Counted from the first letter of the stretch, positions 6,782 to 16,322 are shown. The stretch is DNA of 64,000 nt from UKL13-2 sp044346745 (GCA_044346745.1 JBIIYQ010000001.1:62001-126000), one strand, 5' to 3'. The notes: generated by a model from the letters alone, not told the origin. Numbers and translations are program-made.

Positions 6782-9646
6782 ATGGATTACATCAAGATTC
6801 GCGGCGCACGGACGCACAACCTCAAGAACGTCAACTTAGATTTGCCCCGTCACTCCCTCGTCGTCATTACCGGCCTGTCGGGCTCTGGAAAATCATCACT
6901 CGCTTTCGACACGTTGTACGCCGAAGGCCAACGTCGTTACGTCGAATCGTTGTCTGCGTATGCACGCCAGTTTCTGCAGTTGATGGAAAAGCCCGATGTT
7001 GATTTGATCGAAGGATTGTCGCCGGCGATTTCAATCGAACAGAAGGCAACATCACACAACCCAAGATCGACGGTTGGTACCGTAACCGAGATTCACGATT
7101 ACTTGCGGCTGCTCTTCGCCCGCGCCGGCACGCCGTATTGCCCTGAACATCAGCTCGCGCTGGAGGCACAGACCGTTTCACAAATGGTGGATACCGTCTT
7201 GGCAATGCCCGCGGGTACAAAACTGATGCTACTGGCGCCCGCGATTGTCGACCGAAAGGGTGAACACGCTGAACTCGTCGACGAGTTTCGGAGCCAGGGT
7301 TTTGTCCGCATGCGCGTTGACGCCAAGGTCATCGAAATCGATCAATTCCCAAAGTTAGACAAACAAAAGAAACACACCATTGAGGTGGTTGTTGATCGCA
7401 TCAAGACAGCGCCAGATCTTAAGCAGCGCATCGCCGAGTCTTTTGAGACATGCCTTCGTGTCGGCAATGGCAAAGCTCTCGCGGTTGATATGGATTCAGG
7501 CAAAGAGCTGCTGTTCTCGTCAAAGTTTTCCTGCCCGATTTGCGACTATTCGCTCTCGGAAATGGAACCGCGACTGTTTTCGTTCAACAACCCGATGGGT
7601 GCATGCCCCAGTTGCGACGGGCTGGGCGAGATTACTTTTTTCGATCCCAAACGCATCGTTTCCTACCCCGGCTTGTCGCTGGCCGGCGGCGCAATCAAGG
7701 GGTGGGATCGCCGCAACCAATTCTATTTTCAGACGCTGATTGGATTGGCGGAACACTATCAGTTTGATATTGACAAGCCGTTCGACAAACTCACGCCTGA
7801 AGCGCAGCAGATTATCTTGTTTGGATCTGGCAAAGACAAAGTCCCATTCAAGTATCCCGGCGAGCGGGGTAAACCCATCATTCGCGCTGACGTCTTTGAA
7901 GGTATCGTGCCCAATTTGGAGCGCCGCTATCGCGAAACCGATTCAATGGCGGTGCGCGAAGAACTGGCGAAATATATCTCAACCAAGGCCTGCCCCGAGT
8001 GCGCTGGTACGCGGCTGCGCAAGGAGGCACGTAACGTTCGTGTTGGCGAAAAGTCCCTGCATGAAATTTCCGCGATGGCGCTCAAAGAGTCCGCCCGCTG
8101 GTTTGCAGGAGTCAAGCTGACCAAACAAAAGATGGCAATCGCGGACAAGATCATTGGTGAGATCTCTGCACGCCTACAGTTCTTGAACAACGTCGGGCTG
8201 GATTACCTGTCGCTCGTTCGCTCCGCTGACACGCTTTCCGGCGGAGAGGCGCAACGAATCCGTCTTGCATCGCAGATCGGCTCCGGTCTTACCGGCGTGA
8301 TGTATGTGCTGGATGAGCCATCCATCGGTCTGCACCAGCGTGACAACGATCGTTTGCTGGAAACACTTAAGCGTTTGCGCGACTTAGGCAACTCGGTCAT
8401 CGTTGTTGAGCACGATGAGGATGCAATAAACAGCGCCGACTACGTCGTTGACATGGGGCCTGGTGCCGGCGTCCACGGCGGTATGGTCGTGGCAGAGGGA
8501 ACACCCGCGCAGATCAAAAAATCATCGCAGTCGCTGACCGGACAGTATCTATCTGGCAAGAAGCGCATCAGCATGCCGAAATCGCGCTTTAAGTTAGACA
8601 AAAGGAAGCAGCTCGTCATCAAGGGTGCTCGTGGCAACAACTTGAAGAATGTGACGCTCGAATTGCCGGTTGGTGGCATGATTTGCATCACCGGTGTATC
8701 GGGCTCTGGAAAGTCGACACTCATCAACGACACCCTCTATAAAACCGTCGCACACCATCTTTACGCTTCAACCAATGATCCCGCGCCTTTCGATTCAATT
8801 GAAGGTCTGGACCATTTTGATAAGGTGATCTCGGTTGACCAATCGCCGATTGGCCGCACGCCCCGCTCCAACCCAGCCACCTACACCGGCCTGTTCACGC
8901 CGATTCGTGATTTGTTTTCATCGGTGCCGGAAGCCCGTGCACGTGGTTATGGCCCGGGCAGATTTTCGTTCAATGTAAAGGGTGGCCGTTGCGAAGCCTG
9001 CCAGGGTGACGGCGTGATCAAAGTGGAGATGCATTTCCTGCCGGACGTCTATGTGCCATGCGACGTTTGCCACGGCAAACGTTACAACCGCGAGACCCTG
9101 GAGGTTCATTACAAGGGTAAGAACATCACCGAAGTGCTGGCAATGACCGTTGAGAATGCCTTTGAGTTTTTCAAGCCAGTGCCGGTGGTTGCGAGAAAGC
9201 TACAGACGCTACTGGATGTCGGACTCGGCTACATTCGGCTTGGTCAAAGTGCAACTACGCTATCTGGTGGTGAAGCTCAACGTGTAAAGCTGTCGCTGGA
9301 GCTCTCCAAACGAGACACCGGCAAGACACTCTTTGTTCTCGATGAACCGACCACGGGATTGCATTTCGCAGACATCGACATGTTGCTAAAGGTGTTGCAC
9401 CGTCTGCGCGATCACGGCAATACGGTGGTGGTGATCGAACACAACCTCGACGTCATCCGCACTGCTGACTGGGTGATTGATCTCGGACCAGAAGGTGGCG
9501 ATGGCGGCGGGATGATTCTCTGTGAGGGTCCACCGGCAACAGTTGCGCAGCACCCAACGAGTTATACCGCGAAGTATCTGCGCCCAATGTTGGGCATGAA
9601 TCAGAACAAGCCCGCCGGCACCCCAAAGAAAACAGTAAATGCCTAG
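6782..9646 (+). CDS. uvrA: UvrA, excinuclease ABC subunit A
   Basis: The 954-residue damage-recognition ATPase of nucleotide excision repair. It has the family start MDYIKIRGARTHNLKNV, a first Walker A GLSGSGKSS near residue 32, a zinc module with CPICD and CPSCDG, the first ABC signature LSGGEAQRIRLASQIGS and Walker B VLDEPSIGLHQ. The second half repeats this: GVSGSGKSTL, zinc module CEACQGDG and CDVCHGKR, signature LSGGEAQRVKLSLELS and Walker B VLDEPTTGLH. Length and architecture are complete. UvrA2 loads UvrB at lesions. It is divergent from ssb and followed 71 bases later by a glycerate kinase gene. Confidence 0.98.
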   Translation: MDYIKIRGARTHNLKNVNLDLPRHSLVVITGLSGSGKSSLAFDTLYAEGQRRYVESLSAYARQFLQLMEKPDVDLIEGLSPAISIEQKATSHNPRSTVGTVTEIHDYLRLLFARAGTPYCPEHQLALEAQTVSQMVDTVLAMPAGTKLMLLAPAIVDRKGEHAELVDEFRSQGFVRMRVDAKVIEIDQFPKLDKQKKHTIEVVVDRIKTAPDLKQRIAESFETCLRVGNGKALAVDMDSGKELLFSSKFSCPICDYSLSEMEPRLFSFNNPMGACPSCDGLGEITFFDPKRIVSYPGLSLAGGAIKGWDRRNQFYFQTLIGLAEHYQFDIDKPFDKLTPEAQQIILFGSGKDKVPFKYPGERGKPIIRADVFEGIVPNLERRYRETDSMAVREELAKYISTKACPECAGTRLRKEARNVRVGEKSLHEISAMALKESARWFAGVKLTKQKMAIADKIIGEISARLQFLNNVGLDYLSLVRSADTLSGGEAQRIRLASQIGSGLTGVMYVLDEPSIGLHQRDNDRLLETLKRLRDLGNSVIVVEHDEDAINSADYVVDMGPGAGVHGGMVVAEGTPAQIKKSSQSLTGQYLSGKKRISMPKSRFKLDKRKQLVIKGARGNNLKNVTLELPVGGMICITGVSGSGKSTLINDTLYKTVAHHLYASTNDPAPFDSIEGLDHFDKVISVDQSPIGRTPRSNPATYTGLFTPIRDLFSSVPEARARGYGPGRFSFNVKGGRCEACQGDGVIKVEMHFLPDVYVPCDVCHGKRYNRETLEVHYKGKNITEVLAMTVENAFEFFKPVPVVARKLQTLLDVGLGYIRLGQSATTLSGGEAQRVKLSLELSKRDTGKTLFVLDEPTTGLHFADIDMLLKVLHRLRDHGNTVVVIEHNLDVIRTADWVIDLGPEGGDGGGMILCEGPPATVAQHPTSYTAKYLRPMLGMNQNKPAGTPKKTVNA

Positions 9647-9649
9647 ATT

Positions 9650-9682
9650 CGGCGGGCATTTTCGAGCATTTTTGCCCCAAAC
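9650..9682. repeat. 33 bp dispersed repeat, copy 1 (after uvrA)
   Basis: A 33 base sequence starting CGGCGGGCATTTTC and ending CCCCAAAC sits just after the uvrA stop and recurs at 41572-41604 with three mismatches by my alignment. This copy can also pair CGGGCA with TGCCCG just downstream, so it may contribute to a weak uvrA terminator. Confidence 0.5.
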
Positions 9683-9717
9683 TGCCCGTCAATCCTTGTG
9701 TTTTATACTCGTTACCT

Positions 9718-11010
9718 ATGAGCCCTCGCGACCTATTACTCGATAGCTTTCGTGCTGCGTTGGCGGTCGCCGACCCCCTTCAGATCGTGCCAAAACACTT
9801 ACCGGCACCACCAGCTTCCGGCAAGACGATTGTTGTTGGCGCAGGCAAAGCTGCAGCCGCGATGGCCAAAGCAGTTGAGGATAACTGGCCGCCTACAGCC
9901 GATCTGCAAGGGCTGGTGATCACGCGTTACGCGCATGGCTATACCGGCGCTGCAAGCCTTAAGCGCATCCGCGTGGTCGAGGCCGGGCACCCCGTACCAG
10001 ACGAGTCCGGCGAACGCGCCGCGCAAGAGATCCTTTCTCTCGCCCGTTCTGCGCAGCCCGAAGACTCGTTACTGGTGCTTATCTCCGGCGGAGGCTCGAG
10101 CCTGCTGTCACTGCCTGCCGGTGAAGTCAGCATGGTGGACCTAAAGGCGGTTACGAGAGCCTTGCTCAGCAGTGGCGCGCCCATCCAAGAGATGAACATC
10201 GTACGCAAACATCTCTCTTCGATTCAAGGTGGAAGGCTAGCCGCGGCAACACAAGCCAAGGTAGTGACGCTCATTATTTCCGACGTGACGGGAGACGACC
10301 CGTCCGCCATCGCTTCAGGCCCAACGGCACCGGATGTGTCGAGTTACCAAGATGCACTCGACATCCTCAATAGATTTAGGATTACGCCGCCTGTATCCAT
10401 CGCACGACATCTTTCCAACGGCGCACGCGGCGAGATCGCCGAGACACTAAAGCCCGGCGACGCGGTGTTCGGCCGCGTTGAGAACCATGTCATCGCGACG
10501 GCGCATCAAAGTCTTTCCATGGCGGCTGCATTCTTCCAACAACACGGCATTACGCCGATGATCCTGGGCGATAGCGTGACCGGTGAGGCTCGCGAGGTCG
10601 CCAAAGTCTACGCGGCGCTGGCACGGCAAATCCAACAACATCATCACCCCCTCAAGCCGCCGGTTGCCCTGATCTCTGGTGGCGAATGTACGGTGACACT
10701 CGCACCGGGCAATCAGGGACGCGGTGGCCGATGTAGCGAGTTTTTGTTGTCGCTGGCGATCAGTCTGGACGGTCTGCCGCACGTGGCAGCGATTGCCTGC
10801 GACACCGATGGCATTGACGGCTCCGAGCAAAACGCCGGCGCGGTTCTGACCGATCAGTCTTTGCCACGCGCCCGCGCCATGGGAATGAATGCACAGCAAC
10901 GACTCGACGCCAACGATGCGTTCGGGTTCTTTGCCCCGCTGGGAGATCTCGTGGTCACCGGCCCCACCCGTACCAATGTCAACGACTACCGGGCCATTCT
11001 CGTCTTCTGA
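9718..11010 (+). CDS. Glycerate 2-kinase (MOFRL family, TtuD/GckA type)
   Basis: A 430-residue protein of the DUF4147/MOFRL glycerate kinase family. Visible family blocks are VVGAGKAAAAMAKAVE near residue 40, GHPVPDESG near residue 89, LISGGGSSLLSLPAG near 121, a NIVRKHLSSIQGGRLA helix, and the C-terminal MOFRL part with SGGECTVTL and GRGGRCSEFLLSLA. Such enzymes phosphorylate D-glycerate to 2-phosphoglycerate, feeding glyoxylate or tartrate breakdown products into glycolysis; older annotations call some of them hydroxypyruvate reductase. There are no pathway partners next to it here. It converges with rplQ and the two are separated by a terminator. Confidence 0.88.
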   Translation: MSPRDLLLDSFRAALAVADPLQIVPKHLPAPPASGKTIVVGAGKAAAAMAKAVEDNWPPTADLQGLVITRYAHGYTGAASLKRIRVVEAGHPVPDESGERAAQEILSLARSAQPEDSLLVLISGGGSSLLSLPAGEVSMVDLKAVTRALLSSGAPIQEMNIVRKHLSSIQGGRLAAATQAKVVTLIISDVTGDDPSAIASGPTAPDVSSYQDALDILNRFRITPPVSIARHLSNGARGEIAETLKPGDAVFGRVENHVIATAHQSLSMAAAFFQQHGITPMILGDSVTGEAREVAKVYAALARQIQQHHHPLKPPVALISGGECTVTLAPGNQGRGGRCSEFLLSLAISLDGLPHVAAIACDTDGIDGSEQNAGAVLTDQSLPRARAMGMNAQQRLDANDAFGFFAPLGDLVVTGPTRTNVNDYRAILVF

Positions 11011-11121
11011 GCCCGCTTGTGTTGCGCTCACCTATGGCGGCCCCACGCGGTTTGGGGTATCAGGATCCCGGTGAACTTGGTGGGGGTCGCGTGTTACCTA
11101 GATGTCACTGCGTCGTGGTTG

Positions 11122-11150
11122 AAAAACAAAAAGGCCGACTTACGCCGGCT
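11122..11150 (-). terminator. Terminator of the alpha ribosomal operon
   Basis: On the minus strand GCCGGC and GTCGGC pair around a GTAA loop (11134-11149), with one G-U pair, followed by CTTTTTGTTTTTC. This is a factor-independent terminator 14 bases after rplQ. A T run on the other side lets it also serve the converging glycerate kinase gene. Confidence 0.8.
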
Positions 11151-11163
11151 TTTTTGTCTAGCC

Positions 11164-11565
11164 CTAGCCTACTGCTTTTTCTTCGACGTCAGGCGCTTCG
11201 CTTGCAACCGGACGATCTACCAACTCTACAAGAGCCATCGGTGCATTGTCACCCTGACGGAAACCGAACTTCAAGATGCGCAGGTATCCGCCCTTACGCT
11301 CTTTATAACGTGGGCCAAGTTCAGCGAACATTTTGACAACAATCTCACGATCGCGCAGGCGATCAAACGCCAAACGCTTGTTCGCCAGCGTATCTTCTTT
11401 TGCAAGAGTGATCAATGGCTCGGCCACGCGACGCAACTCCTTCGCTTTCGGCAACGTTGTCTTGATTACTTCATGCAGAAAAAGAGAGTTGGTCATGTTG
11501 CGTAACATCGCGAGACGATGGGAGCTGGTTTTGTTGAGTTTACGAAGACCGTGACGGTGACGCAT
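11164..11565 (-). CDS. rplQ: 50S ribosomal protein L17
   Basis: L17 of 133 residues, starting MRHRHGLRKLNKTSSHR, which is the family signature start, with the conserved LAKEDTLANKR and DRE segments. It sits near the peptide exit tunnel of the large subunit. The last 20 residues form an acidic tail (EAPDVEEKAVG). It is the last gene of the alpha operon, directly after rpoA, and is followed by a terminator hairpin. Confidence 0.98.
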   Translation of the reverse strand: MRHRHGLRKLNKTSSHRLAMLRNMTNSLFLHEVIKTTLPKAKELRRVAEPLITLAKEDTLANKRLAFDRLRDREIVVKMFAELGPRYKERKGGYLRILKFGFRQGDNAPMALVELVDRPVASEAPDVEEKAVG

Positions 11566-11647
11566 AGTAAATTTCCTTTGTTCTCTTGGCCGTTTTGCTT
11601 AGTGCAACTAAGCCAGCCTTGTTATCGTTATGGGTTATAAATAAAAA

Positions 11648-12625
11648 CTACTTCATCACACCGGCGACGGGCCAGTTCTCGAGTTTCATCCCGAGTGTCA
11701 GACCCTTGCTAGCGAGGACTTCCTTAATTTCGTTGAGCGATTTACGACCCAAGTTAGGCGTCTTGAGCAGCTCGTTTTCGGTGCGTTGGATCAAGTCACC
11801 GATGTAGTAAATGTTTTCAGCCTTGAGGCAATTTGCAGAACGCACGGTAAGTTCGAGGTCATCGACCGGCTGCAGCAGAATCGGATCGACTTGTGGCGAT
11901 TTCGCTTCTTCAGCCTGCATCGGTGTACCTTGCAAGTCGGCGAACACAGACAACTGGTCAACTAACACGCGTGCGGCATAACGTACAGCTTCCTCCGGCT
12001 CAATGGAACCGTTGGTTTCAATGTCCATTACCAAGCGATCGAGGTCGGTACGCTGTTCGACACGAGCGCTCTCTACGGCGTATGAAACACGACGCACTGG
12101 CGAGTAAGAAGCATCAAGAAGAATCGAGCCAATAGTACGACCTTCATCATTACGGCGCGCTGTCGCAGCAACGTAACCACGGCCTTTCTCGACCTTGATT
12201 TGCATGTCGATCTTGCCACCAGCCGTTAGATTGGCGATAACGTGGTCCGGGTTAACAATTTCCACGTCGTGTGACTGCTCGATGTCTGCCCCGGTGACGG
12301 GACCCGGCGTCGACTTCTTGAGCTTCAACGTTGTGTCAGCACGGCTGTGCAGCTTGAGCACCAGACCCTTGAGGTTCAACAAAATATCAACGACGTCTTC
12401 CTGAACGCCTTCAATGGTTGAGTACTCGTGCAAAACACCCGAAATCTTGACTTCGGTTGGTGCATAGCCCGGCATGGAGGACAACAGAATGCGGCGAAGC
12501 GCATTACCTAGGGTGTGGCCATAACCGCGCTCGAACGGCTCCATCACAACTTTTGCGTGTGCTGGAGAAATGTTTTCGACGTCGATGATGCGCGGCTTCA
12601 GAAAAGTCGTGGCATTGCTTTGCAT
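11648..12625 (-). CDS. rpoA: DNA-directed RNA polymerase subunit alpha
   Basis: The 325-residue alpha subunit. The N-terminal domain (about 1-235) includes EPFERGYGHTLGNALRRILLSSMPG, the dimerisation and assembly region, shown here in parts: FERGYGHTLGNALRRILL. After a linker, the C-terminal domain binds UP elements and activators and has the helix NLGRKSLNEI. The length is that of beta- and gammaproteobacterial subunits. It follows rpsD and precedes rplQ, the standard alpha operon order. Confidence 0.99.
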   Translation of the reverse strand: MQSNATTFLKPRIIDVENISPAHAKVVMEPFERGYGHTLGNALRRILLSSMPGYAPTEVKISGVLHEYSTIEGVQEDVVDILLNLKGLVLKLHSRADTTLKLKKSTPGPVTGADIEQSHDVEIVNPDHVIANLTAGGKIDMQIKVEKGRGYVAATARRNDEGRTIGSILLDASYSPVRRVSYAVESARVEQRTDLDRLVMDIETNGSIEPEEAVRYAARVLVDQLSVFADLQGTPMQAEEAKSPQVDPILLQPVDDLELTVRSANCLKAENIYYIGDLIQRTENELLKTPNLGRKSLNEIKEVLASKGLTLGMKLENWPVAGVMK

Positions 12626-12687
12626 TGACGAGGGCCTCTATAGATTAACGCGCGCCGTGGCGTCCCACGGCGCTGGGATGAAACGGA

Positions 12688-13308
12688 TTACTTCGAGTAA
12701 AGTTCGACGACGAGTTGCTCGTTGATATCTGCAGCAAACTCTTGGCGGTCCGGAAGCGCTTTGAACACGCCAGCGAATTTCTTTGTATCGACTTCTACCC
12801 AGTTCGGGAAGCCATTGGCTTCAGCAAGCTTGAGCGCATCTTGAACGCGCAACTGCTTTTGCGCCTTTTCTTTCAGCGACACAACATCGTTTGGCTTCAA
12901 CAGGTACGACGGGATATTCACCGGCTTGCCGTTGACCAAAATGCCGCAATGGCTGACCAACTGACGCGCCTCTGCACGAGTCGAGCCAAAGCCCATACGG
13001 TAGACGGCATTATCCAAGCGTGATTCGAGCAGTTGCAGGAGATTCTCGCCAGTAGCCCCTTTGCGGCGCTCGGCTTCAGCGAAGTAGGTACGGAACTGGC
13101 GCTCTAGAACACCATACATACGACGAATCTTTTGCTTCTCGCGGAGCTGCGTACCGTACTCAGATACGCGTGACTGTTTCGCGCCGTGCTGACCTGGACG
13201 CGATTCAAGTTTGCACTTCGAGTCAAGCGGACGACGCGCGCTTTTCAGGAAGAGATCAGTACCCTCGCGACGCGAGAGTTTGCATTTAGGACCGATATAA
13301 CGTGCCAT
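12688..13308 (-). CDS. rpsD: 30S ribosomal protein S4
   Basis: S4 of 206 residues with the start MARYIGPKCKLSRREG and the S4 RNA-binding domain in its middle (ESRLDNAVYRMGF, HCGILVNGKPVNIPSYLL). Only two of the four N-terminal zinc-binding cysteines remain (Cys9 and Cys32), as in zinc-free proteobacterial forms. S4 starts 30S assembly by binding 16S rRNA and, in E. coli, represses its own operon by binding its leader; no leader pseudoknot was identified here. Confidence 0.98.
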   Translation of the reverse strand: MARYIGPKCKLSRREGTDLFLKSARRPLDSKCKLESRPGQHGAKQSRVSEYGTQLREKQKIRRMYGVLERQFRTYFAEAERRKGATGENLLQLLESRLDNAVYRMGFGSTRAEARQLVSHCGILVNGKPVNIPSYLLKPNDVVSLKEKAQKQLRVQDALKLAEANGFPNWVEVDTKKFAGVFKALPDRQEFAADINEQLVVELYSK

Positions 13309-13328
13309 TTGGATATCTCTTTTGCTAA

Positions 13329-13727
13329 TTACATGCGACGACGCTTGGGTGGACGGCAGCCGTTGTGCGGAACTGGCGTCACATCGGCGATCGACATGAT
13401 TTTGATTCCCAACGCGTTCAACGCGCGAACGGCAGACTCACGGCCGGGGCCTGGCCCCTTGATGCGCACCTCGAGGTTCTTGATGCCACATTCCTGTGCA
13501 GCCTTACCAGCAGCCTCGGCCGCGATCTGCGCTGCAAATGGAGTGGACTTCCTCGAACCTTTAAAGCCAGCGCCGCCAGACGTCGCCCACGACAAGGCGT
13601 TGCCCTGACGGTCGGTGATCGTGATGATGGTGTTATTGAACGACGCGTGAATATGTGCGATTCCTTCCGACACATTCTTTTTGACTTTCTTGCGAACGCG
13701 TGTTGCTGCAGCAGTCGGTTTAACCAT
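13329..13727 (-). CDS. rpsK: 30S ribosomal protein S11
   Basis: S11 of 132 residues. The basic N-terminus (RVRKKVKKNVSEG) is followed by AHIHASFNNTIITITDRQGN, the family core, and the C-terminal signature PVPHNGCRPPKRRRM. The protein contacts the platform and Shine-Dalgarno helix region of the small subunit. It lies between rpsM and rpsD in the usual order. Confidence 0.98.
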   Translation of the reverse strand: MVKPTAAATRVRKKVKKNVSEGIAHIHASFNNTIITITDRQGNALSWATSGGAGFKGSRKSTPFAAQIAAEAAGKAAQECGIKNLEVRIKGPGPGRESAVRALNALGIKIMSIADVTPVPHNGCRPPKRRRM

Positions 13728-13751
13728 TGTGTGTACCTCGTTTCCGAAACT

Positions 13752-14114
13752 TTATTTCGCCAGGCGAACAGCTTTGCGTGGTCCCTTGCGGGTGCGCGCG
13801 TTGGTGCGAGTGCGCTGACCACGAACTGGCAAGCCCTTGCGATGACGGGTGCCGCGATAACAACCAAGGTCCATCAGACGCTTGATTGACATCGAAATTT
13901 CACGCCGCAAATCGCCTTCGACTGTTACCTTGCCAATCTGCTCACGCAGTTTGTCCATGTCGCTGTCGTTCAGATCTTTGATCTTCGCTGAACCGCTAAC
14001 ACCGGCAGCCTCACAAATCTTCTGCGCGGTATGACGACCAATGCCGTAAATCGCCGTAAGGGCGATTTCTGCATGTTGATGATTGGGGATATTTACACCA
14101 GCAATACGTGCCAT
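13752..14114 (-). CDS. rpsM: 30S ribosomal protein S13
   Basis: S13 of 120 residues with start MARIAGVNIPNHQHAEIAL and the C-terminal signature RGQRTRTNARTRKGPRK, which reaches toward P-site tRNA and the subunit bridges at the head of the 30S. It follows rpmJ by 12 bases and precedes rpsK. Confidence 0.98.
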   Translation of the reverse strand: MARIAGVNIPNHQHAEIALTAIYGIGRHTAQKICEAAGVSGSAKIKDLNDSDMDKLREQIGKVTVEGDLRREISMSIKRLMDLGCYRGTRHRKGLPVRGQRTRTNARTRKGPRKAVRLAK

Positions 14115-14126
14115 GATGGATGACCT

Positions 14127-14240
14127 TTAGCCTTGACGTTGCTTATGACGCGGATCTTTGCAAATGACGCGCAAAACACCTTTGCGGCGCACCAACTTGC
14201 AATTGCGACAGATTTTTTTAACAGATGCCTGAACTCGCAT
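14127..14240 (-). CDS. rpmJ: 50S ribosomal protein L36 (zinc-binding form)
   Basis: A very short gene encoding 37 residues: MRVQASVKKICRNCK and so on, ending HKQRQG. Cys11, Cys14, Cys27 and His32 form the zinc ribbon of the zinc-containing L36 type. It lies between infA and rpsM, where proteobacteria carry it, with a GGAGAAAGAA-like ribosome site upstream of the ATG. No zinc-free second copy is in the window. Confidence 0.96.
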   Translation of the reverse strand: MRVQASVKKICRNCKLVRRKGVLRVICKDPRHKQRQG

Positions 14241-14264
14241 TTCTTTCTCCTTGCTCTCCGACGC

Positions 14265-14483
14265 CTATTTGGCGCGGAAGGTAATTCGTGCTTTCGTTAA
14301 ATCGTAGGGCGAAATCTCAACCGTGACTTTGTCCCCCGGCAATATGCGAATGTAGTGCATACGCATCTTTCCCGAGATATGACCCAACACGACATGCCCG
14401 TTTTCCAACTTAACCCGGAACATCGCATTCGGCAATGTTTCCTGGATGACGCCCTGCATTTCAATCGTTTCTTCTTTTGACAT
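14265..14483 (-). CDS. infA: Translation initiation factor IF-1
   Basis: IF-1 of 72 residues, a single OB-fold: MSKEETIEMQGVIQETLP at the start, then NGHVVLGHISGKMRMHYIRI, with the LTKARITFR end. It occupies the ribosomal A site during initiation. Location between secY and rpmJ is the common betaproteobacterial place; several betaproteobacteria carry a second infA elsewhere, which this window cannot show. Confidence 0.97.
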   Translation of the reverse strand: MSKEETIEMQGVIQETLPNAMFRVKLENGHVVLGHISGKMRMHYIRILPGDKVTVEISPYDLTKARITFRAK

Positions 14484-14515
14484 TAATCTACGACCGTTCC
14501 CTTTTTCGCTAAAGC

Positions 14516-15838
14516 TTACCGAACAGGGAAGCCTGCGCCGCCTTTGAAGTTCGCCTTCTTGAGCAGGCTTTCATATTGGTGAGACATCAAATACGCTTGC
14601 ATCTGCGCCATGAAATCCATCGTAGTTACAACAATGATCAAAAGTGACGTTCCACCGAAGTAAAAGGGCACGTTCCAACGCATGTGTAAGAACTCCGGAA
14701 GCATGCAGACGGCAGTGATGTAAGCTGCACCGACTAACGTCAGTCTCATCAAAATTTTGTCGATGTATCGTGCAGTTTGCTCGCCGGGACGAATACCAGG
14801 AACAAATGCACCACTTTTCTTCAAGTTCTCTGCGGTTTCTTTGGAATTGAATACCAATGCCGTGTAGAAGAAGCAGAAGAAAATTATCGCAGCGGCATAA
14901 AGCATCGTATACAGCGGTTGTCCCGGAGCCAGCGCGGCACCCAAATCCTTCAACCACACCATCTGATCACTTTGGCCAAACCAACCGGCAACAGTTGCCG
15001 GAAACAAGATGATCGACGATGCAAAAATCGGAGGGATGACACCCGACATATTCAGTTTCAATGGAAGGTGTGAGGCTTGCCCGCCGTACAACTTGTTACC
15101 TACCTGCCGCTTGGCGTAGTTCACCAGAATCTTTCTCTGGCCACGCTCAACAAACACCACAAAGAACGTAACAAACACCACCAAAGCCAGAATAAACAAA
15201 AAGGCTGGAATAGACATTGTCCCGTTATTGACTAATTCCATCGTTCCACCGATTGCACCTGGCAAACCCGCAACGATACCGGCAAAGATGATCAGGGAAA
15301 TGCCGTTACCAATACCGCGCTCGGTAATCTGCTCACCGAGCCACATCAAGAACATTGTGCCGCCAACCAACGTGGTCACGGTGACAAAACGGAACATCAT
15401 GCCCGGATCAACGACCAACCCTTGTTGCGACTCAAGCGCAATCGAAATGCCGACTGCCTGAAACAAGGCAAGGGCCACCGTGCCATATCGGGTGTACTGT
15501 GTAATCTTCCGACGACCGGCCTCACCCTCCTTCTTCAGCGCCTCGAGTTGCGGAGAGACCACCGTCAAAAGCTGCATGATGATCGAGGCGGAAATGTAAG
15601 GCATGATGCCAAGGGCGAACACGGAGAAGCGCGACAAGGCTCCGCCCGAGAACATGTTGAACATGGCAAAGATGCCGCCACCTTGCGTATCGAATAACTT
15701 GGCCAGCTGCACTGGATCGATTCCCGGCACTGGAATATGCGTTCCAATGCGGAAGACAATCAACGCAAGTACCAAGAAAATCAAGCGACGCTTCAGGTCG
15801 CCCATTTTTCCGATCGCTGCTAATGGATTTGTAGCCAA
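14516..15838 (-). CDS. secY: Protein translocase subunit SecY
   Basis: The 440-residue channel subunit of the Sec translocon. About ten hydrophobic segments are visible. Family blocks include GTHIPVPGID, LGIMPYISASIIMQLL, GNGISLIIFAGIVAGLP and FVPGIRPGEQTA. SecY with SecE and SecG moves unfolded proteins across or into the inner membrane; secE is also in this window, next to nusG. It lies after rplO at the end of the spc unit, upstream of infA. Confidence 0.98.
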   Translation of the reverse strand: MATNPLAAIGKMGDLKRRLIFLVLALIVFRIGTHIPVPGIDPVQLAKLFDTQGGGIFAMFNMFSGGALSRFSVFALGIMPYISASIIMQLLTVVSPQLEALKKEGEAGRRKITQYTRYGTVALALFQAVGISIALESQQGLVVDPGMMFRFVTVTTLVGGTMFLMWLGEQITERGIGNGISLIIFAGIVAGLPGAIGGTMELVNNGTMSIPAFLFILALVVFVTFFVVFVERGQRKILVNYAKRQVGNKLYGGQASHLPLKLNMSGVIPPIFASSIILFPATVAGWFGQSDQMVWLKDLGAALAPGQPLYTMLYAAAIIFFCFFYTALVFNSKETAENLKKSGAFVPGIRPGEQTARYIDKILMRLTLVGAAYITAVCMLPEFLHMRWNVPFYFGGTSLLIIVVTTMDFMAQMQAYLMSHQYESLLKKANFKGGAGFPVR

Positions 15839-15870
15839 ACGTTTGTCCCTAGTCCTTAAATCGCCGTCAA

Positions 15871-16317
15871 TTACGCAGCTGGTGCAGCTTCAACTGTGCC
15901 GCCAGCAGCTTCAATAGCGGCTTTTGCGCCCTTGGTCACGCCGATGCCAACCAACTTGACTTTCTTATAGATGCTGCCAGACAGAAAGACTTTTGCACCG
16001 AGCGCACCAGGCGCAACGACGTTAGCCTGCTTCAACACGGCGAGATCAATAGTGTCGACTGGCAGCATAGCGATTTCAGACAACCGCACTTGCGCGGTGT
16101 CGTAACGCGTCAACGACACAAAACCGCGCTTTGGCAAGCGACGCTGTAGCGGCATTTGACCGCCTTCAAAGCCAACTTTATGAAAGCCGCCGGAACGGGA
16201 TTTCTGCCCTTTATGACCACGACCAGCGGTCTTACCGAGACCAGACCCGATACCGCGACCTACACGGCGACGTGGCTTTTTGGAACCCTCACCGGGTTTA
16301 ATGTCATTCAAATCCAT
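15871..16317 (-). CDS. rplO: 50S ribosomal protein L15
   Basis: L15 of 148 residues with the glycine-rich basic N-terminus RRVGRGIGSGLGKTAGRGHKGQ and the GFEGGQMPLQRRLPKRGF block. It is a late-assembly protein that reaches deep into 23S rRNA. It lies between rpmD and secY. Confidence 0.98.
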   Translation of the reverse strand: MDLNDIKPGEGSKKPRRRVGRGIGSGLGKTAGRGHKGQKSRSGGFHKVGFEGGQMPLQRRLPKRGFVSLTRYDTAQVRLSEIAMLPVDTIDLAVLKQANVVAPGALGAKVFLSGSIYKKVKLVGIGVTKGAKAAIEAAGGTVEAAPAA

Positions 16318-16322
16318 GTTTC

